This document shows, in pieces, positions 27,901 to 36,928 of a DNA stretch of 64,000 nt. Both the position numbers and the translations under genes were made by a program. Position 1 is the stretch's first letter; every line of letters begins with the position of its first letter. Below the pieces are notes generated by a model. It had not been told where the DNA came from. It saw nothing but the letters and a program-made list of their open reading frames with translations, and made no database searches. Source of the DNA: Tomocerus qinae (Eukaryota; Arthropoda; Collembola; Entomobryomorpha; Tomoceridae); assembly GCA_020055645.1 (NCBI GenBank), contig CM034549.1, positions 16,823,930-16,887,929 of the forward strand. Direction: 5' to 3'.

Positions 27901-30900
27901 CATTTATGGATGTACTAAATGTACCTAGCAGCTCATATGAGATGACGTTACATTTTCCTTTACAAGCTTAAAGACAAATCAGATCATTATCATCCTTGAG
28001 TAATTAGCACAAAAGATAAGAAAATGTGTTTACGCTTCTATGTCTTCTTACTATGATTTCAGGGTGATGTTCAGACTCGAGACAATCGTTTCGCACATTA
28101 CTAACTTGAGACAACTCATAATATCTCCTGTGACCTGGAGCTAACTCTGCTTACAACAAACATCCGGATAATTTACTACACTCCCTGTGGTGGGTCCCTA
28201 CCTATCTGCATTCTAAACATATTTTACTAACCACAAACACTATCTCCGGAGGTACTTCATGGGGATATTGAGACTTGCTTCACATAACATCAAGTCACGT
28301 AAACATAAACGATCACACAAATACAAACGCATGCTATTTTTTGCAGTTCTTCATTTATTACTACACATACCAATGTACTACATACATTAGTACGCATTTA
28401 TCTTTTGAAAAACTAGATTAAGTTTGTGATACTACTTATTTAACTTACTTATACACTTTACTTCGTATCAAACTAACATATGTGTACATGCAACATTATT
28501 TGAACACAAACACTTAATATTCATTACACTAAGCTATCATATGAAATGAAAAATGACTACTTGACGGAAGGAATCTAGATTGATGAATTGCTGCTAATTT
28601 TCTTGCACACATACTCAAATGGTCAGGATAAGTTACTTTACTTATTGTTAGTAAACCTAAACCTAACAATTGTTAGCCGATTCAAACTAGGCAAATATCA
28701 ATACTAGTTTGTATCTACGATAGAAACTGAATATCACTAAATTGTCAACATTTCCAATTCTTTTATTCTCTAAACTCAACTCTGAAAAGACCTTATCTGC
28801 TATGAGTTTTAAAACGATATTATAAGGATCGAGGAAAAATAAATAATCGGCGTAAGAGACTGTTTGATTTTAATGGAGATAATGCTATTTTTACGAACCC
28901 GAGACACGATGCCGGCTCAACTGCGCAGAAAAAGAGAATTTGCAGCTGGATAAATTCCTGTTTTGATTAGAAACTATTACAAGTTGATTATAATAATTAC
29001 CTGGTCATCTCCTTTGTTTCATTGAACTGCGATGTTTTACTTGTGAATGAATTTGGACAGAAAGTTAAAGGATTATTGCCTCTGTCTATTAAAACTTGCA
29101 ATTTTAGTTGTAATGGTGTATCTGTAATACGATACAATTCAGTTTGAGAACTAAGACAGAATAAATTGCAAGTAGAAGTGCAGATGAGAAAGAAAAGCAA
29201 AAAAGTTGACTAGAACAGGTGCTTCTATTATTATTACTATCATTAAACAAAGTTCATGTTCAGAATGTGCACCATAACTGTAATAATCGACACATTAAAG
29301 GTTTAAGCTCTCATGGATGTTACTCATGACTAGTATACACGAGTAGCTTTAAGCTGTCTCCATTGATTTGATCGCGTCTGGGTTTTCAAGTGCAAATATT
29401 GGTGTCGGTACCTACATTCAATGTTTAACAATAGGAATATAATAATCCTGTACCTACTTCATATTCTATGTGAACAATTCCGATTATCTACTGTTTACGT
29501 GACCAGAGGTTATGAGTATGACGAACTGATTTGGATTGGCTTCACTATAATATTACCACCTACTACTTATCTAACTCATTCACAAGATTCATGAGCTTAC
29601 TTAAGTTGTAAAGTCAAACTATACACACACGTCATAAACAACTTGTGATGTGCAGTAGCAAAATACCGGGAGTATAATGTTTCAGTTCTTTTGTCCCAAT
29701 TTACAAAGCCCAAAAATGGTTGCAAGTCGTTTGAGATAAATCTTGAGGACAGTCGAGCGGATTTCTTCCAGTTTCCTTCTTTGGTCTAAATAAACTGTCA
29801 TGAACTCATGTTCAAAGGTAATTTATTCGACATTTATCACACCACAGCTAGAAAAAACGTATAGAGGAGAGGCTAGGAAAGTGAAAATCTTGAGATATAC
29901 AGCTTCTGTCTCAAATCTCCTTTGACAAAAAGTTCTTTTGACGATTTCCTGCTTTAGGGCACACAAAACAGACAGCACAGGTGTGTTTGCATGTTAGACA
30001 TCAAGACTAAGTATGTAAAGCACATGTACAACAATTCTGTTATATTATTCTTATTATGTTATCCCATCCGGTTGCTTTCTTTCTACATCCAAATACTTCC
30101 CGTTAAAGCTAATGTGACCTCACCTCCATGAAAACGATAACCGTTCAACAATATGTATTGTACTTCCCTCGTGTCATGTTAAACAACTATTTATGTACCT
30201 GTAGATAGTTATATTTATTTCTTTGTGTGGTTTCGTTTAACTCTGTGTTACTTATCAACTCAAACTCACTTTATGTTTCGTTACCATACTATCGCAACTC
30301 AAATCCATGAAGCTATGCACACATGCAATCCTGTCTCACATAAATAGAAAATTACCTCACACATGCAGATCCTTAGGAGTAGACTCTCAATTCATTATAA
30401 TATAGTATTACACTTGCACATTACAGCTACGTGTCATTAATATTCATTAAGCGTGTTCTTCATAATATTCCCTTAATAGACTGTGAACAATGTCCATTCT
30501 AAATTCATCCTTAATGTTCATTGTCTGTAATTAATCGGCACTTGGATCACAATAAGAACCAATTATGATCAAAGACCTGTCTTTCCAACTAATATTTCTT
30601 TATTTTCATCAGTAACGCATTTATGTGTCAAGTATTCTCTGTAATTATTGCGTGCTAAAAGCCACTAGACCATATTCTCAATGATAAAAAATTGGGTTTT
30701 GAATTCCTTTCTAAAGGTTATAGTAACTACACCCGTTCTGTATAAATTAGTAGTCTCATTAACAATCCAATGCCAAATCATTCAAAGCGCCGAATAGTAA
30801 ATATTATTGTTTACATATAAACTATACTCAGATAGAAGTAAGTAGATTAGTTTTATTGTAATATTCTTGAAGAATTTTAAGTCAGTAGTGGTCATAAATC

Positions 30901-31420
30901 ATAAACGGGTGACCACAACGTTAATACTCGCCTCGAAAAAGTAGTCTCCTACTGCTTTTGAGTTTAAACTGGTAAGCCAAGTGGGTTTAGATCAACCTAA
31001 CCGATTTTATACTGCAATTATTTATTTAAAATAACTCTAACTTGAGTTAATTTTTATTTTTAGGAATTGTAAGCCGTTTTAACTAAGGATTTTATTTAAA
31101 CCAGTCACTAGGCCATGATATAGCCACCAGCTAGTCATTCCCCTTCTAAGGTTTGCATACATATCCTGATGCTTATCAATTCTAACGTCTAGTATAATAT
31201 ACGTAACATGGTAATTTGCATCAGTAATGAATTGTATAGTAATTAGAAAAATTGGCCTTTATTGGTTGCCAATAAAAGCTGTCATTGAAGACATAGTTGT
31301 GGTAGTTACAGAAGATAAAAATGTGTCTCACCTTCTAGGCTTGGGTCGAATAATGTCATCATTACGGATGTAGTGGTCAGGGAACTCTGCAATCGGTTGT
31401 GGCGGAGGAACTCCACTCAT
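739..31420 (-). CDS. BTBD11: Ankyrin-repeat and BTB/POZ protein, ABTB3(BTBD11)/ABTB2 family; whole gene, 15 coding exons
   Basis: Members of this family combine a histone-fold-like region, ankyrin repeats and a C-terminal BTB domain. They are thought to act as protein-interaction scaffolds or Cullin-3 adaptors; the role here is inferred from the family only. The coding exons, in transcript order, are 31420-31332, 17061-15563, 13864-13419, 9537-9244, 4984-4679, 4593-4215, 3972-3811, 3596-3173, 3079-2913, 2816-2626, 2535-2330, 2197-1717, 1627-1337, 1254-1069 and 942-739. All junctions are GT-AG, all phases agree, and the total is 5325 nt (about 1774 aa). Residues 1 to about 770 are low-complexity. 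About 777-1005 hold the conserved helical/histone-fold-like region, about 1255-1415 four ankyrin repeats, and about 1588-1690 the BTB domain, followed by a BACK-like tail. The vertebrate protein is about 1100 aa, so this one has a long N-terminal extension. Intron 4 contains an oppositely oriented gene. Whether it is the single pre-duplication homologue of ABTB2 and ABTB3 is inference. Confidence 0.93.
1069..1254 (-). CDS. BTBD11: Exon 14 of the ABTB gene: BTB domain, second half
   Basis: Residues about 1646-1707. MVMEYLYNGGCDSI and ILELMAAANFFQLDGLLRFC complete the BTB fold, and the exon ends LYIHAK. I chose the donor GTAAAG at 1068 because it matches family spacing (HAK followed by the EYCQGF helix). 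A second donor six bases further on would add Val-Lys. Confidence 0.92.
1337..1627 (-). CDS. BTBD11: Exon 13 of the ABTB gene: BTB domain, first half
   Basis: Residues about 1549-1645. NEGTTLLLADIFQTCYG leads to RIDPKYVNNSELSDVQFRVE, where the BTB/POZ fold begins, then FYAHKIVLVTSSPRFKSML. The His-Lys of the AHK motif and the SPRFK helix are intact. Phase 0 at both ends. Confidence 0.95.
1717..2197 (-). CDS. BTBD11: Exon 12 of the ABTB gene: last ankyrin repeat and linker
   Basis: Residues about 1388-1548. AISVAASHGQRTVLHKLLS is a degenerate fourth ankyrin repeat. The family hallmark VLSLEEILAEG follows, then a Gln/Asn-rich linker, EAMYQSAENGHLEITLDLRN and the conserved GVPWTLHCWVNAL. Phase 0 at the GTAAGC donor. 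Confidence 0.94.
2330..2535 (-). CDS. BTBD11: Exon 11 of the ABTB gene: ankyrin repeats 2-3
   Basis: Residues about 1320-1388. ILLEQGGN completes repeat 2 and TPLQVSAATGNLDIVATLL plus NYGAN is repeat 3. It ends AQRGSF plus two bases of a Ser codon. Confidence 0.92.
2626..2816 (-). CDS. BTBD11: Exon 10 of the ABTB gene: ankyrin repeats 1-2
   Basis: Residues about 1256-1319. Two ankyrin repeats are visible: LSPLILASVRGEETMVRVLL followed by DAGAD, and HWTALTFASLMGHINIVK, which continues into the next exon. The acceptor is TTTTTGTCAATAG and the donor GTAAAC, phase 0. Confidence 0.93.
2817..2912 (-). other. Short in-frame, stop-free intron 9 of the ABTB gene
   Basis: This intron is 96 bp (32 codons), has GTATGG and CAATAG ends, and lacks an in-frame stop, so an unspliced transcript would still encode a full protein with 32 extra residues between NETG and LSPL. 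Family comparison favours removal. Confidence 0.85.
2913..3079 (-). CDS. BTBD11: Exon 9 of the ABTB gene
   Basis: Residues about 1200-1256. It contains RRLKIDLAFKMLTSGRSDLV and ends NTFNETG, directly before the first ankyrin repeat. The donor (GTATGG) opens a 96-bp intron that is itself stop-free in frame; the family alignment (SEQG followed by MTPL) shows that it should be removed. Confidence 0.9.
3173..3596 (-). CDS. BTBD11: Exon 8 of the ABTB gene
   Basis: Residues about 1059-1200. It holds ELADILSRVSHYHH, WSPSAVHTLFYFMRC, and the strongly conserved LPPLIEWVRVAAAHADHRHS and DDVMQAARLLLPGIDC segments. A variable Ser/His/Gln loop sits between them. The donor is GTATGA, two bases into the last codon. 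Confidence 0.94.
3811..3972 (-). CDS. BTBD11: Exon 7 of the ABTB gene
   Basis: Residues about 1005-1059. A Ser/Asn/His-rich linker (begins ALALPRWASVAS) leads into the conserved SLEQSLLTTCVGSIG, matching the family's SLLATRVGSIAEL segment, which continues in the next exon. Both ends split Gly codons (phase 1). Confidence 0.9.
4215..4593 (-). CDS. BTBD11: Exon 6 of the ABTB gene: histone-fold-like region
   Basis: Residues about 879-1005. It contains the conserved FQRWMCEVRLGRFVHEFAAI and the following TAGMENLIEEIL helix, then an Asn-rich insert, then WGLLQPYAHLNAGRTASG, all colinear with vertebrate BTBD11. It ends with one base of a split Gly codon before GTACTC. Confidence 0.93.
4679..4984 (-). 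CDS. BTBD11: Exon 5 of the ABTB gene: start of the conserved core
   Basis: Residues about 777-878, phase 0 at both ends. It carries the family's conserved segment with LQHFPWSNHDI and the helix LLQRALVRIARETQRLS, followed by CSKQEVSSAFRIVL, which lines up with the histone-fold-like domain of ABTB2/ABTB3 proteins. The acceptor is CTATTGCAG and the donor GTATGA. It lies after the 4.26-kb intron that holds the nested gene. Confidence 0.93.
4985..7882. other. Intron 4 of the ABTB gene, part upstream of the nested gene
   Basis: AT-rich intron sequence between exons 4 and 5. No family-like exon or long repeat was seen. An open frame at 7548-7767 on the plus strand ends at a consensus GTAAGA donor just before the nested gene; it may be an upstream exon of that gene or chance. 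Confidence 0.6.
7883..8662 (+). CDS. Nested secreted cysteine-rich protein, two exons, unrecognised family
   Basis: I do not recognise this protein. Exons 7883-8194 and 8285-8662 join in phase 0 to give 229 aa. Residues 1-20 (MQSSIHCFLLPVVIISIVNA) are a clear signal peptide. The mature part has ten cysteines (70, 98, 106, 113, 115, 140, 148, 171, 179, 189), an even number that fits five disulfides, plus one N-glycosylation site (NIT, 92-94). An acidic run (NEEDEEEDE, 191-199) is followed by a hydrophobic tail (about 212-226) that could be a GPI-attachment signal or membrane anchor. The 90-bp intron has a weak donor (GTTTGA) and a good acceptor (CAATCGTAG). It starts at the first ATG of the frame. 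The gene lies wholly inside intron 4 of the ABTB gene on the opposite strand. The cysteine spacing suggests a small extracellular disulfide-rich domain; its function is unknown. Confidence 0.75.
8717..8722 (+). terminator. Candidate polyadenylation signal of the nested gene
   Basis: ATTAAA, a common variant signal, lies 55 bases after the TAA stop. No AATAAA is nearer. Confidence 0.35.
8723..9243. other. Intron 4 of the ABTB gene, part beyond the nested gene
   Basis: AT-rich sequence between the nested gene's 3' end and the donor of exon 4. No coding signal was found. Confidence 0.6.
9244..9537 (-). CDS. BTBD11: Exon 4 of the ABTB gene
   Basis: Residues about 679-776, phase 0 at both ends. 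It begins ESILLGSGNNGLEDIKQAIE and continues through a His/Gly/Ser-rich stretch to RHSSLETINTQ. That end resembles the RHNSFDTVNT motif found just before the conserved core of vertebrate BTBD11, so the recognisable homology starts here. The acceptor is ATATTGCAG and the donor GTCAGA. Confidence 0.88.
9538..13418 (-). other. Intron 3 of the ABTB gene (3.9 kb)
   Basis: AT-rich intron sequence. The only feature of note is a possible 18-nt microexon at 11539-11556, with a strong acceptor and phase 0 on both sides. No repeats or other gene were seen. Confidence 0.7.
13419..13864 (-). CDS. BTBD11: Exon 3 of the ABTB gene
   Basis: Residues about 530-678. The exon enters through TTGTTTTACAG, completing the split Gly codon, and reads STPRKSRHSAPSSKLKSRRR, a basic cluster that could be a nuclear localisation or phosphorylation region. 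A Ser/Gly/Asn-rich stretch and a second basic/serine cluster (SSSRSRHRNKGMN) follow. The donor is GTAAGT, phase 0. Reading through the donor reaches a stop within 17 codons. Confidence 0.85.
13865..15562 (-). other. Intron 2 of the ABTB gene (1.7 kb)
   Basis: GTAATG donor and TTTTACAG acceptor, phase 1. No coding or structured element was seen inside. Confidence 0.75.
15563..17061 (-). CDS. BTBD11: Exon 2 of the ABTB gene, long low-complexity region
   Basis: This 1499-nt exon is open throughout and is the longest coding stretch in the window (residues about 30-530). It is rich in Ser, Asn, Pro and Gln: a Gln/His tract (QHHQQNLQQQQHQQ), Asn runs, and a proline-rich segment (PLPPTAPLPPATPP) that could bind SH3 or WW domains. 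The acceptor is TTGTAACAG and the donor GTAATG; it ends with one base of a Gly codon completed by GA at 13864. An internal Met at 17051 (MRRSAIG) could start a shorter isoform from a nearer promoter. The frame is also open above the acceptor to 17111, but that part reads through the acceptor's pyrimidine tract. Confidence 0.88.
17062..29000 (-). other. Proximal part of the 14.3-kb intron 1 of the ABTB gene
   Basis: AT-rich, mostly unique sequence. Open frames are short (under 90 codons) and none is recognised. Several copies of TTGACTTGA occur here (17811, 18739, 26309 and, reversed, 23209). First introns of this size often carry enhancers or alternative promoters, but none can be identified by eye. 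Confidence 0.55.
29001..29150 (-). CDS. Candidate cassette exon of the ABTB gene (150 nt)
   Basis: A long pyrimidine tract ending TCTGTCTTAG precedes a 150-nt open stretch that ends CCAG before a GTAATT donor. The frame reads SQTELYRITDTPLQLK and so on to KEMT. It enters with the two-base phase left by the exon at 31332 and leaves with the same phase needed at 17061, so it can be included or skipped without breaking the frame. Inclusion would add 50 aa (about 1824 aa in total). No known domain is seen. It could be a constitutive exon, an alternative exon, or a chance open frame with good splice signals. Confidence 0.45.
29151..31331 (-). other. Distal part of intron 1 of the ABTB gene
   Basis: AT-rich sequence between the candidate cassette exon and the first coding exon. 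I see nothing further in it. Confidence 0.5.
31332..31420 (-). CDS. BTBD11: Exon 1 (first coding exon) of the ABTB gene
   Basis: The ATG at 31420-31418 opens a short exon beginning MSGVPPPQPIAEFP and ending RPKPR plus two bases of the next codon, at a GTGAGA donor. The phase (two bases left over) is exactly what the acceptor at 17062-17063 needs; together they rebuild an Arg codon and read on as LVDMRRSAIG. On genomic DNA an in-frame TGA lies nine codons before the ATG, which supports the start. A CTCAG acceptor with a CTGAC branch-point-like motif lies just upstream, so this may be the second exon of the transcript, with only about 7 nt of 5' UTR here. Assignment to this gene rests on phase, strand and coding character, not on homology. 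Confidence 0.7.
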
Positions 31421-34400
31421 TTTGCTGCTGAGAATGTTTTCACGTCAGATAGGAGATTCAGGAGAGACATAGACAGAGCATACAGGTAGGTTGGCAAATC
31501 AGTGAATGTTCTAGTTGTGTCTAGACTGTAGTGGGGAGTAAGTAAGAGTAAGCACCTGCTTCTGAAGTGGTAGTAATAAATAAGATTTGCGCCGATGTTT
31601 GCAGGTTTGACTGACAAAGATATGATGGTAGGAAGGAAACAGAGTCACCACCTGTAAATTGTAATAAAAAGAATCAGAACAATTATTTATTGCCATTAGG
31701 ATTATGTATTATTACATTCAAAGAGTCATTCTCGTCAAAGTCAACCCATAGAGAATGTATAGTGAGAGAGTCAACTGATACTTAAATGCATTAGTTGATG
31801 AATAGGATAACATTAATATAACAAATAGTACATACAGAAGTTTCTTTTGAGGGAATGTTAAAGCTCTTGTGAGTAAATTGCACAGATACATAATGTGCAT
31901 ATGTAATGTGGGTACCTAATGCACTGCTATACGCAGTGGCTTAATAAGAAAATGAATAAAGAGGCGTGTCTCTTAACTTTAACTTTATTATCTGTTGGTA
32001 GGTAAGTTATCTCTGGCTAAAAACTACTCTTGAGCATTGAACTATCTTTCTCGCAATAACTTCCAACAGAATGGAATGGATGGAGTGAAAACCTGAGCCG
32101 AGAATGAGACAAGTATTAAATTATCAGCAAAATACCAATTTACATTTCATCCTCAAGTCTTTCATGGGAGATTCATGACCTAGCGAAACGAATGAATGTT
32201 ACTTTACTGCGTAGGTACATATTTTAGTAGACATAGTACATTGTAATGCAGCATAGCATAATCATAACGTAATGACTTTCGCACACATTCATATTCATAG
32301 AGATTTGCTTCCCCGCTATTTGCACTCCTTGCCTTCTACCATCTAATCTCACTAATTCAGTGTACTACAGTAGAGACCATTAAGCTCTACACATAATTAA
32401 TATTAAATACACATGAGACACAAGATACCTACCTATACGCACTAAAAACCAAATACCTATGTTTAGTCTGCATAATCAGCCACTATACAATAATTACACT
32501 AACAAAACCAAGGTGCGTTATACCTTCCACTATGGTTATTACATTCAAAATATATTCAGACGCATAATAATACTAAATAATTTGCATTTAACCAAGCTTG
32601 ATCCTGGCTTTCCATGATCACACACAAATACATGGGAGGTATCCATATACATAAGCATTGTTTATAAAAGCTATTTAACGACACCTGAGCCAAAAGTGTG
32701 GTTCTATTTGCAAATTTAATTAGCAAATCTTGTAAACTGCTAATTTAATTTGTTGCCGAAATTAACGACACAGGTCTATTACATTGTCATACAAACATGT
32801 ACTTAAAAACAACTGCCTGCTGAGAAACTTCATAAATAACGACATAATATTTGTATGCCAATGAAGATACCAGCACTAATAATCTTCAATATTCATTATG
32901 CTAAGTATAAATAGCTATGCGCACATTTTCAGCTTTGTTCTTCGCCCAGCTAATATTCATAAACAGTTTGGGAATGGTTATTTATATACTTCTATCTACT
33001 TTATCCACCTATAACTACATAGAGTACGTACTAGAAACATGTAGGTGTAGTTATTAGCATGTAGAAGTAGTTTATGAGGTTAAAGACATCAAGCAACTGC
33101 TATTATTGCCCAAACTGAAATAACATCACCTACCTCGTATATAACTATACAATGGTACGTATCGTCACATAAACATCACCATGCTAATCTACACCTTTTT
33201 TACCGATACCAATTCGGGTTGGGCACGCAATCAACTGAGATGATGCTCGAAAGGGCATTCAGATAATCATCAGAGTTAATTAATTATCATCGTAGAGCTA
33301 TTGCTTTGCCTTTAGCAGAAACTCCACACAACATAAAGAGTGACTAGTGACACTACATACACATAACATTAATAATTCACCAAACAATAGAAATGGCACA
33401 ATCAAATCCTAACCAAGAGCCCACAGCTTTAATTTATTTAAGATCAGTAAATAGATAATTATGTAAAATGCAGATATTCCATTGGCGGTATTTGTTATAT
33501 GATTGAATTGGTGCCCTGTGCATTACGTTTTACGTTTACATGACTCAAATAATTAGGAACATTTGTTAGTAAAATTATAAACCATATCATGGAAATGAAA
33601 ATGGCCTAAACCCAACTTTTTAATGTATACAAGGTTGATGATGACGAACCTGATATATGTAGACAAAAATTATTAAGGAATTTAAATGCATTAAATAATT
33701 CGTCTTTTGAATATTACTAAAGTATACGCTATGTCTTTATCATTTCATTTTAACAGAATTTACAGTATCAGGCTTTTCAGTAGCAGTTTGTTCTTAAGGT
33801 TTAAATTACATTAGCGACAAACGAAATGACTAAAATGAAAATAGGTTTGGATCTGTGTAGTAGTCAAATGAGAAATGATATCTCCCGATTATAAAAGTAA
33901 GGGTGACTATTGTATTGTTTTGATGAAGGTATATACAATGTGGAGATGTAGGGTTGAGGAAGGGTAGACGTCGGTATTTACCTTATTATGGCTAATAAGT
34001 ACAGCGATTTGGATCTACCACATATCAAATAAAATTTAATGGGTAACTCCCGTCCAACCTTTAATAGGTCACCTTCTTTTGTCTTTGTCTGTTAATAGGA
34101 AGCCGGGCTGACTCATAAACGGTTAATAGCTCAATTTATCACAATGTTGTGTTGAAGGCTCATAAAGTTTTCAATTCTGGAATAGTGAAAGGAGAGCAAA
34201 TCCCCTTTAGAGTCGGATTGAATGTCCCACTAAATTCTAACGAAACTGCTCTAATTAACCGATGACTTCCCTCCTTCGCCTTTCCATTCCACGCATTTCC
34301 ATGCAGTCCATGGAGAGATACTATTAAATTTGACGGTCTATCTCTCCTATTCTCCATCTCACACATTTTATAACTGAACACAATGAAACAATACGCATTG

Positions 34401-36718
34401 TGATACAAGACTACTAATATCTAACACATAAAATATTCCGAGTTGCATAGCTGTACATAAAAGGAAGATTAAACTAAGAATAGGAACGATATAAAACTAA
34501 TTTAGTATTCGGGTTTAGTTTTGATATTCTTCTCTACGAGATGAATCCATACGTACGAGAGTCTTGTCATGTCATGCATAAATAAACCAAGGGGAACAGC
34601 AATAATCTTAAATCCGAACTCATTTTATGCGACTAACTTATAGGAGAGAACTCTCTAAGGACAAGACAGACACATCGACCCATAAATGGAAACCTCTGTT
34701 TGTTAAGACTCTATACGTAGACATTTATTTTTCAACTGACATTTTCAATGTTTTCTCCATAACTTATAAAGACTTATTCTCCCTACAGATTTGTTACACT
34801 TTTTCCTCCTCTTCCTCCAGTATACTTGATTAATACTTTTCTTATAAGTATTTATACTCCAACAGACAGATAAGGCATTACATTTCATTAGCGGTCTACC
34901 CTATCCTTAGTCTGGCTACTCTCTACACTAAGATTTCGTCTCGACTGTCTTGACTAATCTTCACTTTACATTTCCAAAAGCCTGCTGAACAACAGTAGAC
35001 CTGAGCCCAGCAAATTCCAAGGAACATCCCTCAGAATGGCTATTACTTTGTTAAATTACATTTCATTTCATTACGTACCTTTCTTAAACAGATATTTAAG
35101 ACAAAGGCAGGGGATGGATACCAAAAACAAAACCTATTATTATTTTCATGATAAAGGTTAGTCATACGGGAAAGACTAGACAAAATATTAGGTTAGTGAT
35201 ATAGTACGTGGAATACAAAACATAATCATAGTACACATCTACATCTACCTGTACCTATCTACACTTAGTACATACAACTTTTATCTTGACTTTGACTTTG
35301 ACTACCTCTTGGCTTTCACATTGAATTAGTTCACATTTCATCATCCATCTACCTACATTTCTAATAGCTCTGTGCAGGCGGTACCAAATAATTCTATTAT
35401 ACCAATTTCACTTCCAAAGGTTACTTTTACAATAAAATATCACAAGCCTTACTTCAAATACTTCAATGACCCTACAAAAAAGTATCCCAAATTGAAACTG
35501 AAAGGTTGGGGTACCATTTTACTCTTTGGTTTAATCCTAAAGCATAGCTATTCCAATTATCAGTTGCAGTTCCTAGAATTAGTCAATGAAATAACTACTT
35601 CGCTTTCGCTACTGATATCTGTGTACACATTAACTTATCCTACATCAAATAAGGATAATAGTCTAATAGTTCTAAAAAGTTTTAAATTACAGAGTTAATC
35701 TACTAATTGCACAGTCACAGGGAAAAATGGTGATGCATTCAAACTTGTACGTTCGTTTATTGTTGAGATACGCAACTAAAAAAGAATTCATAGGAATTTC
35801 TCATTCTTTACTAAATAAACTCACTTCCGAGTTAAAACCAACGATAATGATACTAAGAATTTGTGGAATTTTAACCTATGACAAAATCATATCAACTCAT
35901 CAACACTTGCAAAAAGACAATTAGACTACCTACTTGACAAAAAACATCCCATTGTGTCATTAGTCTAATGATACAAATTCTACTCGGATTCGTAGTATTT
36001 ATTTATTGTCAGGCAAATTGACTATGTGGGAGTATGATTTGCTTGCAAAGTCCAACTTTTGAACTTTATTTCACATTCGCACTAAGAATTGCACTGCAGT
36101 TTTCATGATTTCATGAATCGCATAAACTATGTGATCACAACAAGTAAGTCAAAAATTTGCAAAGGTGCAAATTGCAAATACATCTACTTAAGCAAGGCCT
36201 TTAGCAATTAAATTTTTCATTTAATTATGATTATTTAACTCTTGTAGATACATTTGAGGATTGAGGGTCACACAGTGTAGTGTAGGTTTGACTTTGATTG
36301 ATAGTAGATGAAAAAAATGTAGAATGGAGGCTGGGATAATCTACATCGGTGAATATTCATCATATTAATATAGATTACGAGCAACTGGCTGCGTAAAAAT
36401 GCGTGTAGAAAAAATTTAGCTAAACAATTCAGGGAGCTGTGTCTAAGTTATGCAATTGAATAGGAATGAAGTGAAGTTGACGTAAGTAAAATGCAAAGGA
36501 TCTGTAGGTTGTGAGAAGAGGAAGCTTGGGCTAATAAGTAAATGTCGAGAGCTAATGATAGTCAAGCCAAAGAGAATCCGGCCATGTCAAAACATGGTTG
36601 TAAGTAAGGAGAGAAGGCAGCCTTGCCTTTGGCTTTTAAAGTGATGTTGGTTCCTCTTCTATGTGATATTATCTCAAGTCAGTAAATATATGTACACCAT
36701 TTGGTTGAACCTCAAAGT

Positions 36719-36928
36719 ATGTTTACAGTCCTTCTATGTGCGTTGACTCTACCTCTCGTCCCATCTCATCGCAATCTCAACTCATTCAATTCAGCAACTA
36801 ATACTGATATCTGCCTCATCTTGCTTTGTATGGATCTCAATCTACTAGAATCTCATCGTCAGATACATTACACGGGCAGAGAGCATATTGAATCTCCTAG
36901 GAGAATAAGTCAAGCCAACGCAAGTTAA
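36719..36928 (+). CDS. Hypothetical 69-aa secreted peptide (weak)
   Basis: An ATG-initiated, single-exon open frame that begins MFTVLLCALTLPLVPSHR, a textbook short signal peptide, and continues for about 50 hydrophilic residues to TAA. An AT-rich TATA-like stretch (TAAATATATG) lies about 35 bases upstream. There is no recognised domain and few cysteines. Open frames of this length are expected by chance in this DNA, so expression data would be needed to accept it. Confidence 0.18.
   Translation: MFTVLLCALTLPLVPSHRNLNSFNSATNTDICLILLCMDLNLLESHRQIHYTGREHIESPRRISQANAS

Noticed and set aside
31417..31696. Minus-strand open frames of about 60 codons
   Set aside because: They overlap the region just upstream of the first coding exon in other frames and look like intron or 5' UTR sequence.
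35372..35698. 108-codon plus-strand open frame
   Set aside because: It has no ATG at its beginning, no splice signals and no recognisable motif; this length is expected by chance in 64 kb of such DNA.
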